A stretch of 64,000 nucleotides of DNA from Halisarca cf. caerulea (GCA_963170055.1 CAUJGJ010000188.1:800171-864170), one strand, 5' to 3'. Shown: positions 1-29,455, counted from the first letter of the stretch. Numbers and translations are program-made. The notes: generated by a model not told the origin, from the sequence alone.

Positions 1-9464
<9,464 letters not shown>

Positions 9465-10111
9465 CTTAAAGGGAGGAAGAAAAGTTAAATGGTAATAATA
9501 AAAAGAATAATAAGAATAATAATACAGAGTACACAATGTACATAAAGAATGGTCTATGTCAATTATAATAGTCCAATTTGTAGAGGGGCTGTTGCACACT
9601 GTGACTACTGGAGTACAACAGGTATGGCTTGCAGTGTATCATACAAAACCACAAATAAGCTATATTGAATAAACTAAAATGCATGAGAAAAACACTATGC
9701 TAAAGCTAGTGACATACGATTTGCTCTCAAATAAACACACAACAAGCCTAATAATTAAAAGTTCTTCTTGAATATTGTTGCATGGATCGACGTGGTAAAT
9801 CGAAACTAGAGATCATGATACAGAAACATGTATGCAAGAACAGTCAAATTAAAGCCACGATCAATAAATGAATTAACGAGCTGGACAGTTAAGAATACGA
9901 TGCACAAAAAATACAATAACCTCATAGAGGCACCTCACCAATTTCAATGCATTGGTCAAAGTATTGGACAGTCCATTTATATGTCTATCCATTGTATTCT
10001 TCGAAGAAATGCCTCACAAGTTGCCAGTTATAGAAAAATCGAGCGAAAAGATGTGGTTGTCATCATTAAGTACAGGGACCAACAAGTGCGTTAAAAAAAT
10101 GGCCGACAACA

Positions 10112-11131
10112 GTGTGCGAAGTGCCTCAAATTCCGTTTTACACCGTATACTTACCAGAGTTTGCGGTTATTATTTTGGCGTCCGCGTGTCCTCTTCCTAT
10201 GTTGCGACCCACCCACCCACTTAAAAACGAAATGCCTTGCGTGGACGGCAGCATCCCGGAACCTCTGGATTTGATCCATTATTTGTTTCCAAACAATGGC
10301 ACAACTTTTGTAAAAGAGAATTATCATGATAATGCTTGCTGGGCCCTAATACCTTTCCATTTGGAAGTTTTGGACGACATTATACCTCCTTCCAGCGGAA
10401 TTTATACCAGTGAAGGCTTTGTGGATTCGAGTATTTGCTTCGTACTTTCGTCTTGTGCGTTAATATGTTTGTTTTTCATAGCTTACTTTATTTGGAATAA
10501 ACTTGATAATCGCTTTGCAGGCATTTCACCAAGCCACAAGAAATGGTATGTTGTCGCCAACATGTCCAAATGTGTTCTTTTAGCCATCCAGTGTCTCAGT
10601 GTTAAATATTGGATTGGTTTCTACCGTGGATTTGCTTTGGATGAATTTAGGAATATTGAATACAAGAGAACCAGTGTCTTCTATGTTATAACTGATTTTG
10701 TAGCGTTATTGATGGTTCCGAAGCTCCCCTTTTCTACAATTCTTCATCACGTCACAACTGTTACTCTGTCTTTTGTAGTATGGAGTGTAGATTTGCATGT
10801 CAAGGGATGGACTGGTTTGCTTGGAGTATCAAAAATGCTCTTAATGTATGGTGGTTTTAGCACAGTACCATTTACTGTGAATGGCTATTTGGCCCTGAGA
10901 GTTGTTTACCCAAAGAGTTTTATTACCTCTATATGTTGCAAGGTTGCTTTAGTTACTTATCTGCTGTGTTGTGCGTGCAACTGGAGTATCCACGCCGTGT
11001 GGTTGGTTACAACTCATGACATCAGTGTGTTTTCTGGGATCTATTTGCTGTGTGTATCTTTTCTCATTAATGATGATATAATTCTCATCAAGTGGCTTTT
11101 GGCAAAGAATTCTCCTGGAAACAACAGATAG
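10112..11131 (+). CDS. Multi-pass membrane protein, TLC-domain-like
   Basis: One uninterrupted reading frame of up to 339 codons. I see about seven hydrophobic segments: near residue 20, then CFVLSSCALICLFFIAYFIW, CVLLAIQCLSVKYWIGFY, FYVITDFVALLMV, TVTLSFVVWSVDL, CKVALVTYLLCCACNW and FSGIYLLCVSFLI. The core ILHHVTTVTL, with a His-His pair just before a membrane segment and after an aspartate-containing one, resembles the TRAM/LAG1/CLN8 (TLC) fold of TLCD/TMEM56-type proteins, which act in ER or plasma-membrane lipid handling. An in-frame ATG at 10232 (Met-Pro-Cys-Val-Asp) is an alternative start; the first 40 residues look less typical. The gene is divergent from MED13 and has no introns, unlike its neighbours, so it may be a retrocopy. 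The family call is tentative; membrane topology is clear. Confidence 0.6.
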   Translation: MCEVPQIPFYTVYLPEFAVIILASACPLPMLRPTHPLKNEMPCVDGSIPEPLDLIHYLFPNNGTTFVKENYHDNACWALIPFHLEVLDDIIPPSSGIYTSEGFVDSSICFVLSSCALICLFFIAYFIWNKLDNRFAGISPSHKKWYVVANMSKCVLLAIQCLSVKYWIGFYRGFALDEFRNIEYKRTSVFYVITDFVALLMVPKLPFSTILHHVTTVTLSFVVWSVDLHVKGWTGLLGVSKMLLMYGGFSTVPFTVNGYLALRVVYPKSFITSICCKVALVTYLLCCACNWSIHAVWLVTTHDISVFSGIYLLCVSFLINDDIILIKWLLAKNSPGNNR

Positions 11132-12886
11132 ATTTAGCTGTCTTTGCTTTGTAATTTCATTGCTTATTGTATATTTTACTTCTGTGTTTACAGACTTTGA
11201 TGTAAATTGTGGTAGTTTGACAGTGGGTGCTATGTCAACTGCACATTATTATTATATTTTATACTATAACAGTCAGTATATTTAATTAATACCATAATAG
11301 TATGTCTTGAAATCTTAGCAGGGACGATGCAATATGGGAGTGTAAATGTACAAAAACCAGGACTAGTGCTCTGGCTAGTCCGGCGTAGCCAATCCAATCT
11401 TGCTCGGCCATATTCAGGGACTGACGTCACCAGGCGTCAGTCCCCGAAAATGGCCGAACAATATTGTATCAGCTACACCAGACTAAGCTTGGGCAGGGCC
11501 AGAGCTAGAGAGAGAGAGAGAGATAATAGAAGGGAATACCTGTGGGGATCTGTGATTGCATGGTTCCATTTCCCTTTAAATTTGCAAGCATTTGACATTG
11601 CATAGGGGCTTAAATGAAAAGTACATGCACTGTGTATTTGCATTAATTCTTGTAGCTGATTATAATACTACATGCATATTTAGATAGTATACTGTATGTG
11701 CAATTATTATAATGTAGATCAAATTGGCATTAATGTACAGTAGGTGAATTATGGACTACATGTGCACTGCATGGAAGTAAAGGTGCATTGATCATTTTGC
11801 ACGCATGCATGCAATTAGTACCTTGAGGTCGAGGCTGAATTATATGGCATTAATTATCACGATACCCGAGGGTGGAGTGATTATTTATATGCCATATAAT
11901 GAGGTTATAACTGGCTTCTAAACTGATGCCAAACAATGTTATTTATAGTGTCTCCCTAGCTTGTGATTCACCTTCATTGCGTGAAAGAGGGCACATTTTA
12001 TATAGTTGATTCACTAACTTCCTGTTGACCAAACCATATGTAAAGATATATATTTTCCCAGCACTGCCATAGCAGAGAGCAATACAGATCACACTGCTAC
12101 TGTTTGAAGCATACAAACTTGCCACATCAATCCTTTGATGTCACATGCAGTGCAATATATATACATGTAGGTACTGCATGCCTCCATGTAGCAGGTGCAC
12201 TAGGTGCACTATATATCCTGCAGTTATACACATGCATCCACCATTAATCCATATGCATCCTTCCATGCATGAGCTTATAATGTTGCATGTATGTTATATA
12301 TAGTCTGGAAAAGAGTGATACGCAGTTGCATGGGTCAAGTGTAGGCTGGTCAAGGTAATAGTAGTCTGTGTAAAATACAGATCTATACAGGTCTAGTTGT
12401 GCTAACCATGATTATACTCTCCATTGCTGAAGTTATTGTGCATGCTGTTTGGTTTGCCTTTGGATCTGATTTAATGATGTTCTCTATCTGAGCTTGTTAT
12501 CTTCTTTTTTTGGTGAATGGTAAGTCTTGTTTTCTGCTGCTCAATGGTATATAAATTTGATTTCCTGATCCATAGGAAGCGTTGGACAATAGGTTAATTT
12601 GGTTCAGGTTAAAATCTTGTGTAGGCTACTGCCCCACATGCTCAAATCACCTGCAAAGCATTGAAGTGTAGCTACTATGGCTGAGCATTCATTGAACATC
12701 TTTTGTAAAGTAAAGTTTGGTGATTGCTTTGAAACTATTTTGTGATTGCTTCCTATAATAAGCAATTTGAGGTAACTACACTATACTTACTCCCAGGAAC
12801 AGGATGCCAGTCTGAATACACTGTACTACTACTTCTGTTATTGTACCCTGTACCGACGTATCAATATTGTTAAGTAAGCATTGTGA
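11132..12886. other. Intergenic, no gene seen
   Basis: AT-rich spacer downstream of the TLC-like gene. It includes a GC-richer segment at 11360-11460 with a short inverted repeat around GGACTGACG/CGTCAGTCC and an AG-rich microsatellite at 11505-11522. Short frames here have no recognisable domain. Confidence 0.6.
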
Positions 12887-13100
12887 TTAAAGGGACACTG
12901 CCACCAAAATATAAGTGGCCTTTAAATTAAAGTAATCATTATGAAACCCTTGCTGGTGAAGTCCCAGTTGTGAAATCATTGTTGTTCGTGAGATAGAGCT
13001 CTCTGAACTACCGTTTTGGAAGCCATTTTCAGAAAATGACGCCATTGTGGTGTGACGTCACTGGCGTGAAAGTTGGCGTAGAATCGTCGATTTGTGTACA

Positions 13101-13738
13101 TACCGTATGGACCGAAACTTTCGCGGTACTAAACTTTCGCGCTTTTCGCGGATCAGTGGCCATCCGCGAAAAGTATAATCCGCGAAAATCAACATTGTCT
13201 TCTTTCTTGTGGAGTCAAAATGGCCGGCGGCACACGGATTGCACAATACCGCGTCAGAGCACCTTTACTCCATTGACTATTTTCCTTGATCGTGAGCGCA
13301 CAGCAGCAACTTTCTAAGATTCATTTGTGTTGTCTTGCCATTCCAGACAATTTTCGTTCGTTTTACTACCGCTCTATCAACCCTACGCTACTTCAACAAG
13401 AACTCTACACGAGATTCATCGGCTACGGATGGTCAATCGTCGCATCCAATATCCCTTCACTGGAGGACGTTTTACCTGGTTCTACCGCACAGGCAGTATG
13501 CGATGAACTCTCAAAAGACAGAAGCAATAAATTAACAATAACTATGTTGCTAATGTCGGCGGACTTCTTCATCAGTTGTCTCAGCGGCCATTTTTATTGA
13601 ATAAATTATACATAGGATGCTATGCTGTCCGCGAAATTTTCCTCAAAGTTGGCAACCGCGAAAGTTTAAACCGCGAAAATCCTCAAACTTTTGCAAACGC
13701 GAAAGTTTAGTACCGCGAAAGTTTCGGTCCATACGGTA
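13101..13738. repeat. MITE with 41-bp terminal inverted repeats
   Basis: Starts TACCGTATGGACCGAAAC at 13101 and ends with its reverse complement at 13738. The inverted match extends about 41 bp and includes repeated TTTCGCG words. At 638 bp, the element is nested inside the TTAA-flanked element. The interior codes for nothing recognisable. Confidence 0.8.
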
Positions 13739-13742
13739 GTAC

Positions 13743-13840
13743 TAGTCTGGCCAGCTAGACCGTCTCCCGCAAGCGCCCTACGCTCCCGCCCTTTCTCGCC
13801 CGTAGGGCGCTTGCGGGAGACGGTCTAGCTGGCCAGACTA
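13743..13840. repeat. Perfect GC-rich hairpin, 40-bp arms
   Basis: Arms 13743-13782 and 13801-13840 are exact reverse complements with an 18-base loop. They begin TAGTCTGGCCAGCTAGACCG. The GC content is far above the surroundings. It sits directly after the MITE at 13101-13738, which suggests a separate foldback insertion. Confidence 0.85.
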
Positions 13841-13933
13841 ACATAGTACGTACTCGTGTTCGCCTCGAAAACGTCTCTGCAGTTGCTGCAGTAACCGTCA
13901 ACCGTCGTCTAAGTTTTGGAGAACAGCTGAATC

Positions 13934-14098
13934 ATGCCGTGCTGCATGGCCTTCGGCTTCAAGAACGACAGCAAGGACTGCAAGCACAGCATCAGTTTCT
14001 TCAGGCTACCGCTGAAATACCCCGCTCGTCTTCAAGTCTGGCTGGCCAAGCTACAGCTCGAAGACCTTCCAATCAAAGAAAAAAGCCGTGTGTGCTCG
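13934..14098 (+). CDS. THAP-like zinc finger exon (mobile-element gene)
   Basis: From ATG at 13934 the frame starts Met-Pro-Cys-Cys-Met-Ala-Phe-Gly-Phe-Lys-Asn and continues ISFFRLPLKYPARLQVWLAK and RVCS. This follows the THAP pattern: N-terminal Met-Pro-x-Cys-Cys, small residue, Asn, then FFxLP, a conserved Trp and a late Cys. THAP domains are C2CH DNA-binding zinc fingers domesticated from, or carried by, P-element-like and other transposons. The last Cys is followed by Ser and a likely GTAAAA splice donor, so the usual His-Phe would be in a further exon that I did not locate. The gene lies inside the TTAA element. THAP identity is moderately supported. Confidence 0.5.
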
Positions 14099-14251
14099 TA
14101 AAATTTCTTAGTGGATTGTTTTGAATGGGGTTTAAAGAGCGAATTGATTCCTCGAACCAAGCCAAAGCGCAAAAGCGTACATGTGCATGCATGCCTTTAC
14201 ATCTTTCGCTGAACTTATTCATTGGTTCATGCAGACACATTCCGCACCATA

Positions 14252-14795
14252 CTACACTGCACAAAAGCAAGTAAATATAGTTTCAGTCAATCTCCTTGGG
14301 CCTCCTGGAATCCAGTGTATTGGCCCGATTCTTCTGGGTACTCGAGTCGTGCCTAATTCGACTCGCTGCACAGGCAGGAATGACCCTCCTAACAGAGCGA
14401 TCGAGTCGTGTGTGTATCCACCAGGTGAACTGACGATAAGCTGCAAGTCGCAAAGTCCTTGTGGCACCAGAACATCGAAGTCTTTAAAGCGCACGTTTCG
14501 CATGGTTACTAAAGCAGTTTGCAGCACTTCTGGGTCCAGGCAAACTACAACGAAGCTGAGATGGTCTGTGATACATACGTAAGGTCCAATTATACGGAAA
14601 ATTTCGGACACTTCCTGGCAGCAGGCGCTCTCCATCTCCGTAGTCATTGCAGGACAGTTTCCACACAATCACCACCTGTTATGACCACTTTTGACTTCTA
14701 AAAGCTCAGTGCGCCCTTGTTCCTGCCTGTCATGTTCATTTCCGAGCCTTTCGCGAACGTTTTCCAGTTTTTCGTTGGTCATTAAAGGCTCGAAG
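14252..14795 (-). pseudogene. P2X7 C-terminal-type zinc domain, broken by a stop codon
   Basis: The reading frame runs leftward. An acidic/basic helical lead (NEKLENVRERLGNEHDRQEQ) is followed by CGNC, then ESACCQEVSEI, CITDHLSFVVVCLDPEVLQT and AL. The pattern CxxC, ExxCCxE, CITDHxxF and CLDPxVLQTA is that of the P2X7 receptor cytoplasmic ballast domain. Lone copies of it are widespread in invertebrate genomes, often in repeat-linked genes. A TGA sits just before the CGNC motif (NRW, stop, LCGNC), so the copy is probably dead, or the start is the Met after it. It faces the THAP exon on the other strand within the same element. Confidence 0.55.
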
Positions 14796-14810
14796 AGGTC
14801 TAGTCGGGTA

Positions 14811-15294
14811 TACCGTAGAGCGGGAAATTTTCGCGGCATAAATTTTCGCGAATCGAAGTAAAATGTAATTTTCGCGAGTTTTATTTTCGCGATGTGAAGA
14901 TTTTTATTTGCGTTTTGTTACGTTTCAAGTCGTTTGCGTCCATTTCTAGATCATTTACCATTTAGATGCATGCTTCAAACTTTAATCTACATAGTATTTG
15001 TATTAGTTATTTTGTACTAGTTTATTATCTGTATGAGGCAGTGCGCATGTGTGCCTATTTCATTTCAGCTGTTATATATAAAGACTTCAAAAAAAATTCT
15101 AGACCATTTCAAGTTCGGAGCGTGCTTTTCGCTGAGTTTAACGCTCCATTCTTTAGAGAATCTTGTTACAGCATGCTGTTTTCCCGACTTTAGTGCGCAT
15201 CTGTCGAAATTTTCGCAGTTAAAGTTTCGCGAATCCGTACAATTCGCGAATATAGCGAAAATATTACCTCGCGAAAATTTCCCGCTCTACGGTA
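14811..15294. repeat. MITE with about 25-bp terminal inverted repeats
   Basis: Begins TACCGTAGAGCGGGAAATTT at 14811 and ends with its reverse complement at 15294. It is rich in TTTTCGCG words like the MITE at 13101-13738 but a distinct sequence. It is nested near the right end of the TTAA-flanked element. No coding content recognised. Confidence 0.75.
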
Positions 15295-15545
15295 GTTTTA
15301 CACGGTGCGCCATGGTAATTCTTGTTCAGGTTACGCCAGTGACGTCATCAACATGGCTACCCAAACGGAGGTTTTACCATAGACACTCTATACTACGGGT
15401 TTTACCATCTTTGGAGTAGAATTTCTCCCAAACGGTAATACGCACGACGCTTTTATTGCAACCTGGTTAGTTTTACACCATTTACTACGCTTTGAACCCC
15501 ATTTGATTTTTGGTGGCAGTGTCCCTTTAACCCATGAATTTGGCT

Positions 15546-15598
15546 ACGCCATTTTTCACGGCCTTCGTCGAATGCTGATTCGACGAAGGCCGTGAAAA

Positions 15599-15605
<7 letters not shown>
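15546..15605. repeat. Perfect palindrome spanning the start codon of AKR copy 1
   Basis: Arms 15546-15572 and 15579-15605 (27 bp each) are exact reverse complements around the 6-base loop TGCTGA. The right arm ends in GAAAAATGGCGT, so the first seven coding bases of the downstream aldo-keto reductase lie in the arm. The other AKR copy has no such palindrome, so this is an inverted duplication of the gene's own start region. Confidence 0.9.
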
Positions 15606-21504
<5,899 letters not shown>

Positions 21505-21624
21505 CTGCCTCTATTGAGTTTAGAACCTAAGTTGCTGAAGACCTTTCTAATTTTTCTTACGATTTACTCTTCTTTCTGTGTAATACAAAATTATTCAAGT
21601 TCATGATTGTGCATGTGCACCGAA

Positions 21625-21686
<62 letters not shown>

Positions 21687-24527
21687 ATTTGAATGGGATG
21701 TGTGATCAGAAGGAATTTGGGGAATCCATGATTGATTCCCTTCCTCTTTGCAAGTAGCTAACTATTAGCACTTACATGTGAATAGAGGCAGTTTGGTGTG
21801 CCGTGTATGTGAATGAATTCTAGTACTGATTATACTGCATGTAGTAAGGTATATCATGATTATTTCAGCATGCACCATGAGAATCCTACTGTCGTCAGAT
21901 AGCATGACCGTTACAGATTGAATCAGCATTTTTAATAGATGAATATGAGTGCTATTATGCTAAATTAATTGCACTGTTAGATATGATTTTTTTAGCTAGG
22001 CTATATATTATCTATATAATAAGTGTACTTGCATATGAAAAAATTCCATGCATGCATGCACAGGATTCTGTCTACACTGGTTGGAGGTGGTCAGGTCCAA
22101 CCAGCAAAATTCATGGCCATGCAACCACCTCTAACTTTTCACAGACCATGCAGAGGAATATTATGGAATTAAAAAATCAGGATTAACAAAATAGTTTATA
22201 TATTTTTTGTCCTGGCAGAAAAGCTATATATTAATCAATTGAGAGGAAAACAAAGACACAGATGGATGATAGACCGATAATATGATAATACAGTATAATG
22301 GCACCAATGAAGATACATACATATCCATAAATATGTATCTATGCAATCATTGCAGCAGCAACTTGCTAGATATGGCCAACTGTTTTGCTTTCTAGCCATA
22401 AAAATATTGCGTGGGAGCAATATTGATTGCAACTGATGAAGCCCGCTCATGCAAGGATTGCTCTCCAGGGTAGACCAGACAAAGGGCTGCAGTTAATTAT
22501 CCTTCAATTCAGATGGAGTCCTGCATGTGACAATAGTGGCCAAGTCATCCAACATACCTCAATGGTGGAGTAGGATGTGGTCCAACCTCTACAGGCAAGA
22601 TCTGACACCAGATGTAGGTAATTGATCTTGCAATATTGCTGTCCTTCCTGTTGTGGGCTGCCTCCAGGGCTTCAGGTATCTGGTGTTGGTGTCTGTTGAT
22701 GGCAACAATGTCTGGCCTGTAGGGGGTGGCAAGGATGGAATGGGGGGCAGCTGGAGGGTTGAGGCTCTACATGCACATCTGGCAGATCAGCATAATAGAC
22801 AGAGATCTGTGAGTCAAGATGATGCAAGATGACGGTGATCATCTTTAGCAGATCGAACAGAGTCATGGTGTAGCGGCCATCTTCGCTCGAGGGTTTGCTT
22901 GTGGGCATCACACAAGTATGTGGGCAGCACTGCAGTGCACTGCATGGAGTTGGTGACGCAAGGAGAGGAGACTCGGAGTCTCCAATGAGTATCTGAGCCT
23001 GCCTGTAGCAAGAATGAGAGCTGGTCTTTTGGCAGACCATCCACATGCAATCCTTTTCCATACAGATAAATCTTCCTCTAGGGTTGTTATAGAGGCAAAC
23101 TTTCCTTACGCTCAGTGATTTCTAAGCTTGCAATCGCATCATTCTTTCTCTTCTTCAAGCAGGAGACATTTGGCTTGCTTAGTTTTCCCCTTCTTGGAAA
23201 GAGATAAAGGGAGCTTTCCATGGGTAGCTCTGCCCCCTTCACTGACACCCACCCCTACAGGTTGGATTGGGTTGGATTGGATTAATCTTATTTAGACTGG
23301 GACACCCCTTTAGATCATTTAGACCACTCAGATTGGGGGGTGCTGGTGGATCAGTATATAGTACTACAGGTTAGCAGCTTGAAGTTAAGCAGTGAGCAGA
23401 GGGCACCATCCCACCTGTGTGCCATGGATTTGGCATTTTTTCCCTGCACCCCCCTGCCACCAGCCTGGGAATGGAAGAGAAGATGACCTACTGCAGCCAC
23501 CAAACTAATTCTAGTTTGATTTAATGTACGTAATCTTATGTGATTTAATGTACGTAATCTTATGTGATTGTGTGTGTGAGTGCATGTGTGGGATACTGGG
23601 GCCTTAATAGTAGCCTCTGGCTAATGGCTCACCCAGTTTAAATAAGACATCATTGTTACTATTATTGTTATTATTATCATTGCCTACTTTTCAGGAGGCC
23701 CAGTAATCATAAGAACACAATCAACAAACAATAAACAAACAAATGTACTACATTGTTAATTGTCATTATAAGTGTCAAATGTTCAATCATGCAATGTTCA
23801 GTTCTTTTGGTGGCTTTAGTGGGCCTTCTTCACTCTTCTCTCTTGGTGGTGGTAGGGGAGTGCAGAGAAAAAGGGCCACAAACACCATCACTGGGATTGC
23901 ACCTTAGTCCATTCAAAAACTCACATCAGCAGCCCACTAAGCCACCAGCACCAGCACCCCCCCAAACTGGAGTGAGACGATAAAAGGCTGTCACACAATT
24001 GGGGGATGCTAGGATCAGTGGAGTGGCTTAAGTTGATCAAAAATGATAACTTAGCTTTGGTGCAACTGACTCTAAGAGGAGGGAGATTGATGACTGCTGG
24101 ATGGTTGAAAGTGACTCAGTTGAGAGGCATTTCTCGGTAGTCCAAGCCATTTTTTGACATAGCGAGAGATGGTGTCCTCCAGATCAGCAATAGTGGAAGA
24201 TTGAATATTGTGGACCATCAGGTGGAAGTGGATGGATGGAATGAGAAGGTGTTGTAGTATCCAAAGCTTCATCTCACCTCTTATGGGTCAGGCAGCAATC
24301 AATTGCAGCTTGCTGATGATGGTGGATCTTAGCTTGGCATGCATATTGGAAACGTTTCCACATTCTGTTCTTACATTGGCCTCATGTTTTTTGGGAATGC
24401 ATGAGCGGATGAAACCATAGATACCCCATAGAGTATTATTATAGCGGACCAACCGGCCCTGCATATGCATGTACGTTGTCGCGCGGTTGAAATTGTGGTC
24501 TCGCGTAGCCAGTTCGAAACTGTTAAA
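21505..24527. other. Spacer between the two AKR genes
   Basis: No intact gene. It contains a GT microsatellite (21627-21686), AT-rich unique sequence (21700-22500), a reverse-transcriptase relic on the minus strand (22672-24480) and a tandem word repeat TTAATGTACGTAATCTTATG at 23521-23566. Confidence 0.6.
22672..24480 (-). pseudogene. Reverse-transcriptase retroelement relic
   Basis: Read leftward, 24272-24072 encodes IADLEDTISRYVKKWLGLPR, the C-terminal thumb-like motif common to invertebrate non-LTR-type reverse transcriptases. Farther on, 23050-22814 encodes KDQLSFLLQAGSDT, CVTNSMQCTA and a WPLHHDSVRS segment, which looks like a decayed Cys-rich tail ending in the usual RYxWRHDSVL. The order is collinear, but frames are broken and the palm catalytic motif is not visible. 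Identification rests on remembered motif patterns. Confidence 0.45.
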
Positions 24528-27611
<3,084 letters not shown>

Positions 27612-28349
27612 AAGTTGCTATTTAGGCAATTTACAACTTATCTAGAATTGTTTGTAACTCACAGTAATGAAATGCACTTTTACCTTTGAAACCAATATTA
27701 TATTATAATATTATACTGTAGCATCCATGGTGTGATGAGTTTTTTGAAGTTTGTAGTGTACAGTGTGATCGTTTTACGGACATTTGAGTGGAGTGAGCTC
27801 GTGCATGTACAGTACTGTGTAGTGTGTGTGTGTGTGTGTGTGTGTACGTACATGTGTGTATAGATATACCAATGTGCTATAATATTTTATTTATATATAT
27901 ATATATATATTGTATAAAGCCAAATAAGCTGTTTTTGGAGCTCAATGATGTACCAGAAGCATGCATGTTTTTAGCGAAAATATGGTCAGTTTTAATGTAT
28001 GGCCGGGTGGCCATGTTTTTTTCCATGGTTCATGATACATGATGAATTTGCACACCACGTCATGTTGCACCATTCACAAAATTTGGGCACAATATCCACA
28101 ATTGCATGAAAACTAAGACTATATAATACTTATAATTATATTCGTCATATATATTGCATGTGCATGCATAGGCTCTTATAACTTTAATTCTCCACATTAC
28201 ATTCATGCAAACATGCATTAATTTTTACTTAAATTATCACGTTTACAAGAAATATGTCCCTATATTGTGGTCCTATTTATATGCATGCATTACATTTAAT
28301 TTCAAATTATTGATATTCATTACAGGTAAAGTGGATGCATTTATAGAAA
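27612..28349. other. Convergent 3' spacer
   Basis: Spacer between the 3' ends of AKR copy 2 and RPLP2. It holds a short GT tract (27821-27844), an AT tract (27892-27911) and otherwise AT-rich sequence. No gene seen. Confidence 0.6.
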
Positions 28350-29309
28350 TTAATCAAAAAGACCAAAGCCCATGTCATCATCTGATTCTTCTTCTTCGGG
28401 CTCTTCTTTCTTTTGCTCTTCCTTTTCTTCTTTCTTGTCCTCAGTCTTTGCATCTCCAGTACCAGTTGCTGTCGCTACAGCGCCACCAGTAGGAACAGAC
28501 GCTAGCTTTGTTCTTCCCTCTGCTATTACCTGTGCATTTCAAATAAGAAAATGTTAATATCACATTTAAATGATAGAGAAAATATGTAATGGTTATCACA
28601 CAAACTGAGTGTGCCCATTTGAGACCAAGGTGGTATTTGAGCAACTGGTAAATCTGTACACACAAGAAAGGATGCGCAAACCAACTCAGTGAACTACCTA
28701 CACTTGCATGTACCGTATGCGTATACAAGGCTCAACTGGCTCAGTATAAGGCAATACAGAAATGTAAAAATTACATCCTCCCAAGCATTGCTGGTATTTG
28801 CAAAAAGGGAATCAATGACTGCACCGCACAGAAGTCTTCTTGTGAAATGAGCAAAAGGTGTAGCATAGCTGTGCAGAAGGCTTACAAAAACAATATGCAC
28901 AAGCAGTCAGCGCACACACATACCACATGGCGATTCATAGGGATGACTAAAAGAAACTCGAAAATGATTGATGCCAATGACGAATGAATTACAAAAGTAG
29001 TTTTAATCTAACTTCACGTAGTTCGACATGAAGCTATAGAGTAAGTCTTACTCCATCAGAACAAAACTGAAGAACCCTCACTGATTGAAGGATTCATGAT
29101 ACACGTTTAAATTGTATAACAATCACTTGGACCCTCCGGCTTAATCATACCTCTTCTAAACTTTTCCCGTTCAACTCGTCTATAACTTTGCCCACCCTTT
29201 CCTTGTCCACCTCCGCGCCGACACTTTCTAGAATCTTCACAATGTCATCCTTTGACGGGTTTTCTTTACCGCCCAAAGCGGCCAATAGATAAGCAGCTAC
29301 GTATCTCAT
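28350..29309 (-). CDS. RPLP2: 60S acidic ribosomal protein P2
   Basis: Stalk protein of the large ribosomal subunit; P1/P2 dimers recruit elongation factors. Two coding exons, 29151-29309 and 28350-28529, give 112 residues, close to the human 115. The N-terminus MRYVAAYLLAALGGKENPSK is the P2 dimerisation domain. Next comes a Gly/Ala/Thr hinge (ASVPTGGAVATATGTG), then an acidic/basic tail ending EESDDDMGFGLFD, the conserved factor-binding end. The start codon is 146 bp from the ASH2L start on the other strand. Intact in every respect I can check. Confidence 0.97.
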
Positions 29310-29455
29310 CTATATGATGCGAAGAGTGCTAGAAATGACCCAAAAGAACACATACACCACCGAACAAAAAGTACCTTTCTTCACTACAGTCTCGTCCTGT
29401 AGAACACGTGGTCGGTGAGTAAGTTCAATGACGTCATTATTCGTAACGACTAAAA
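29310..29455. promoter_or_regulatory. Bidirectional promoter between RPLP2 and ASH2L
   Basis: Only 146 bp separate two divergent start codons, so both 5' UTRs and core promoters must lie here. It contains CACGTG at 29406-29411 (an E-box) and TGACGTCATT (CRE-like) at 29429-29438. Function is inferred from geometry and these words. Confidence 0.6.

Larger units (their letters stand above)
12891..15526. mobile_element. TTAA-flanked DNA transposon-like element carrying nested MITEs
   Basis: Both ends carry the same inverted sequence AGGGACACTGCCACCAAAA (12891-12909 and its reverse complement at 15508-15526). Each end abuts TTAA (12887-12890 and 15527-15530), the target-site preference of piggyBac-type transposons. 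Between them lie a THAP-like exon, a P2X7-C-like zinc domain on the other strand, two smaller inverted-repeat elements and a 40-bp-arm hairpin. I see no piggyBac transposase (DDE) core, so this is a non-autonomous or decayed copy. Element boundaries are direct observations; the superfamily is inferred from TTAA only. Confidence 0.75.

Noticed and set aside
13286..13600. 104-codon plus-strand frame inside the MITE
   Set aside because: No domain recognised, composition like the surrounding repeat, and it lies between terminal inverted repeats of a 638-bp element.
14811..15294. Promoter of AKR copy 1
   Set aside because: The inverted ends show that this is a MITE; any promoter role is unsupported.
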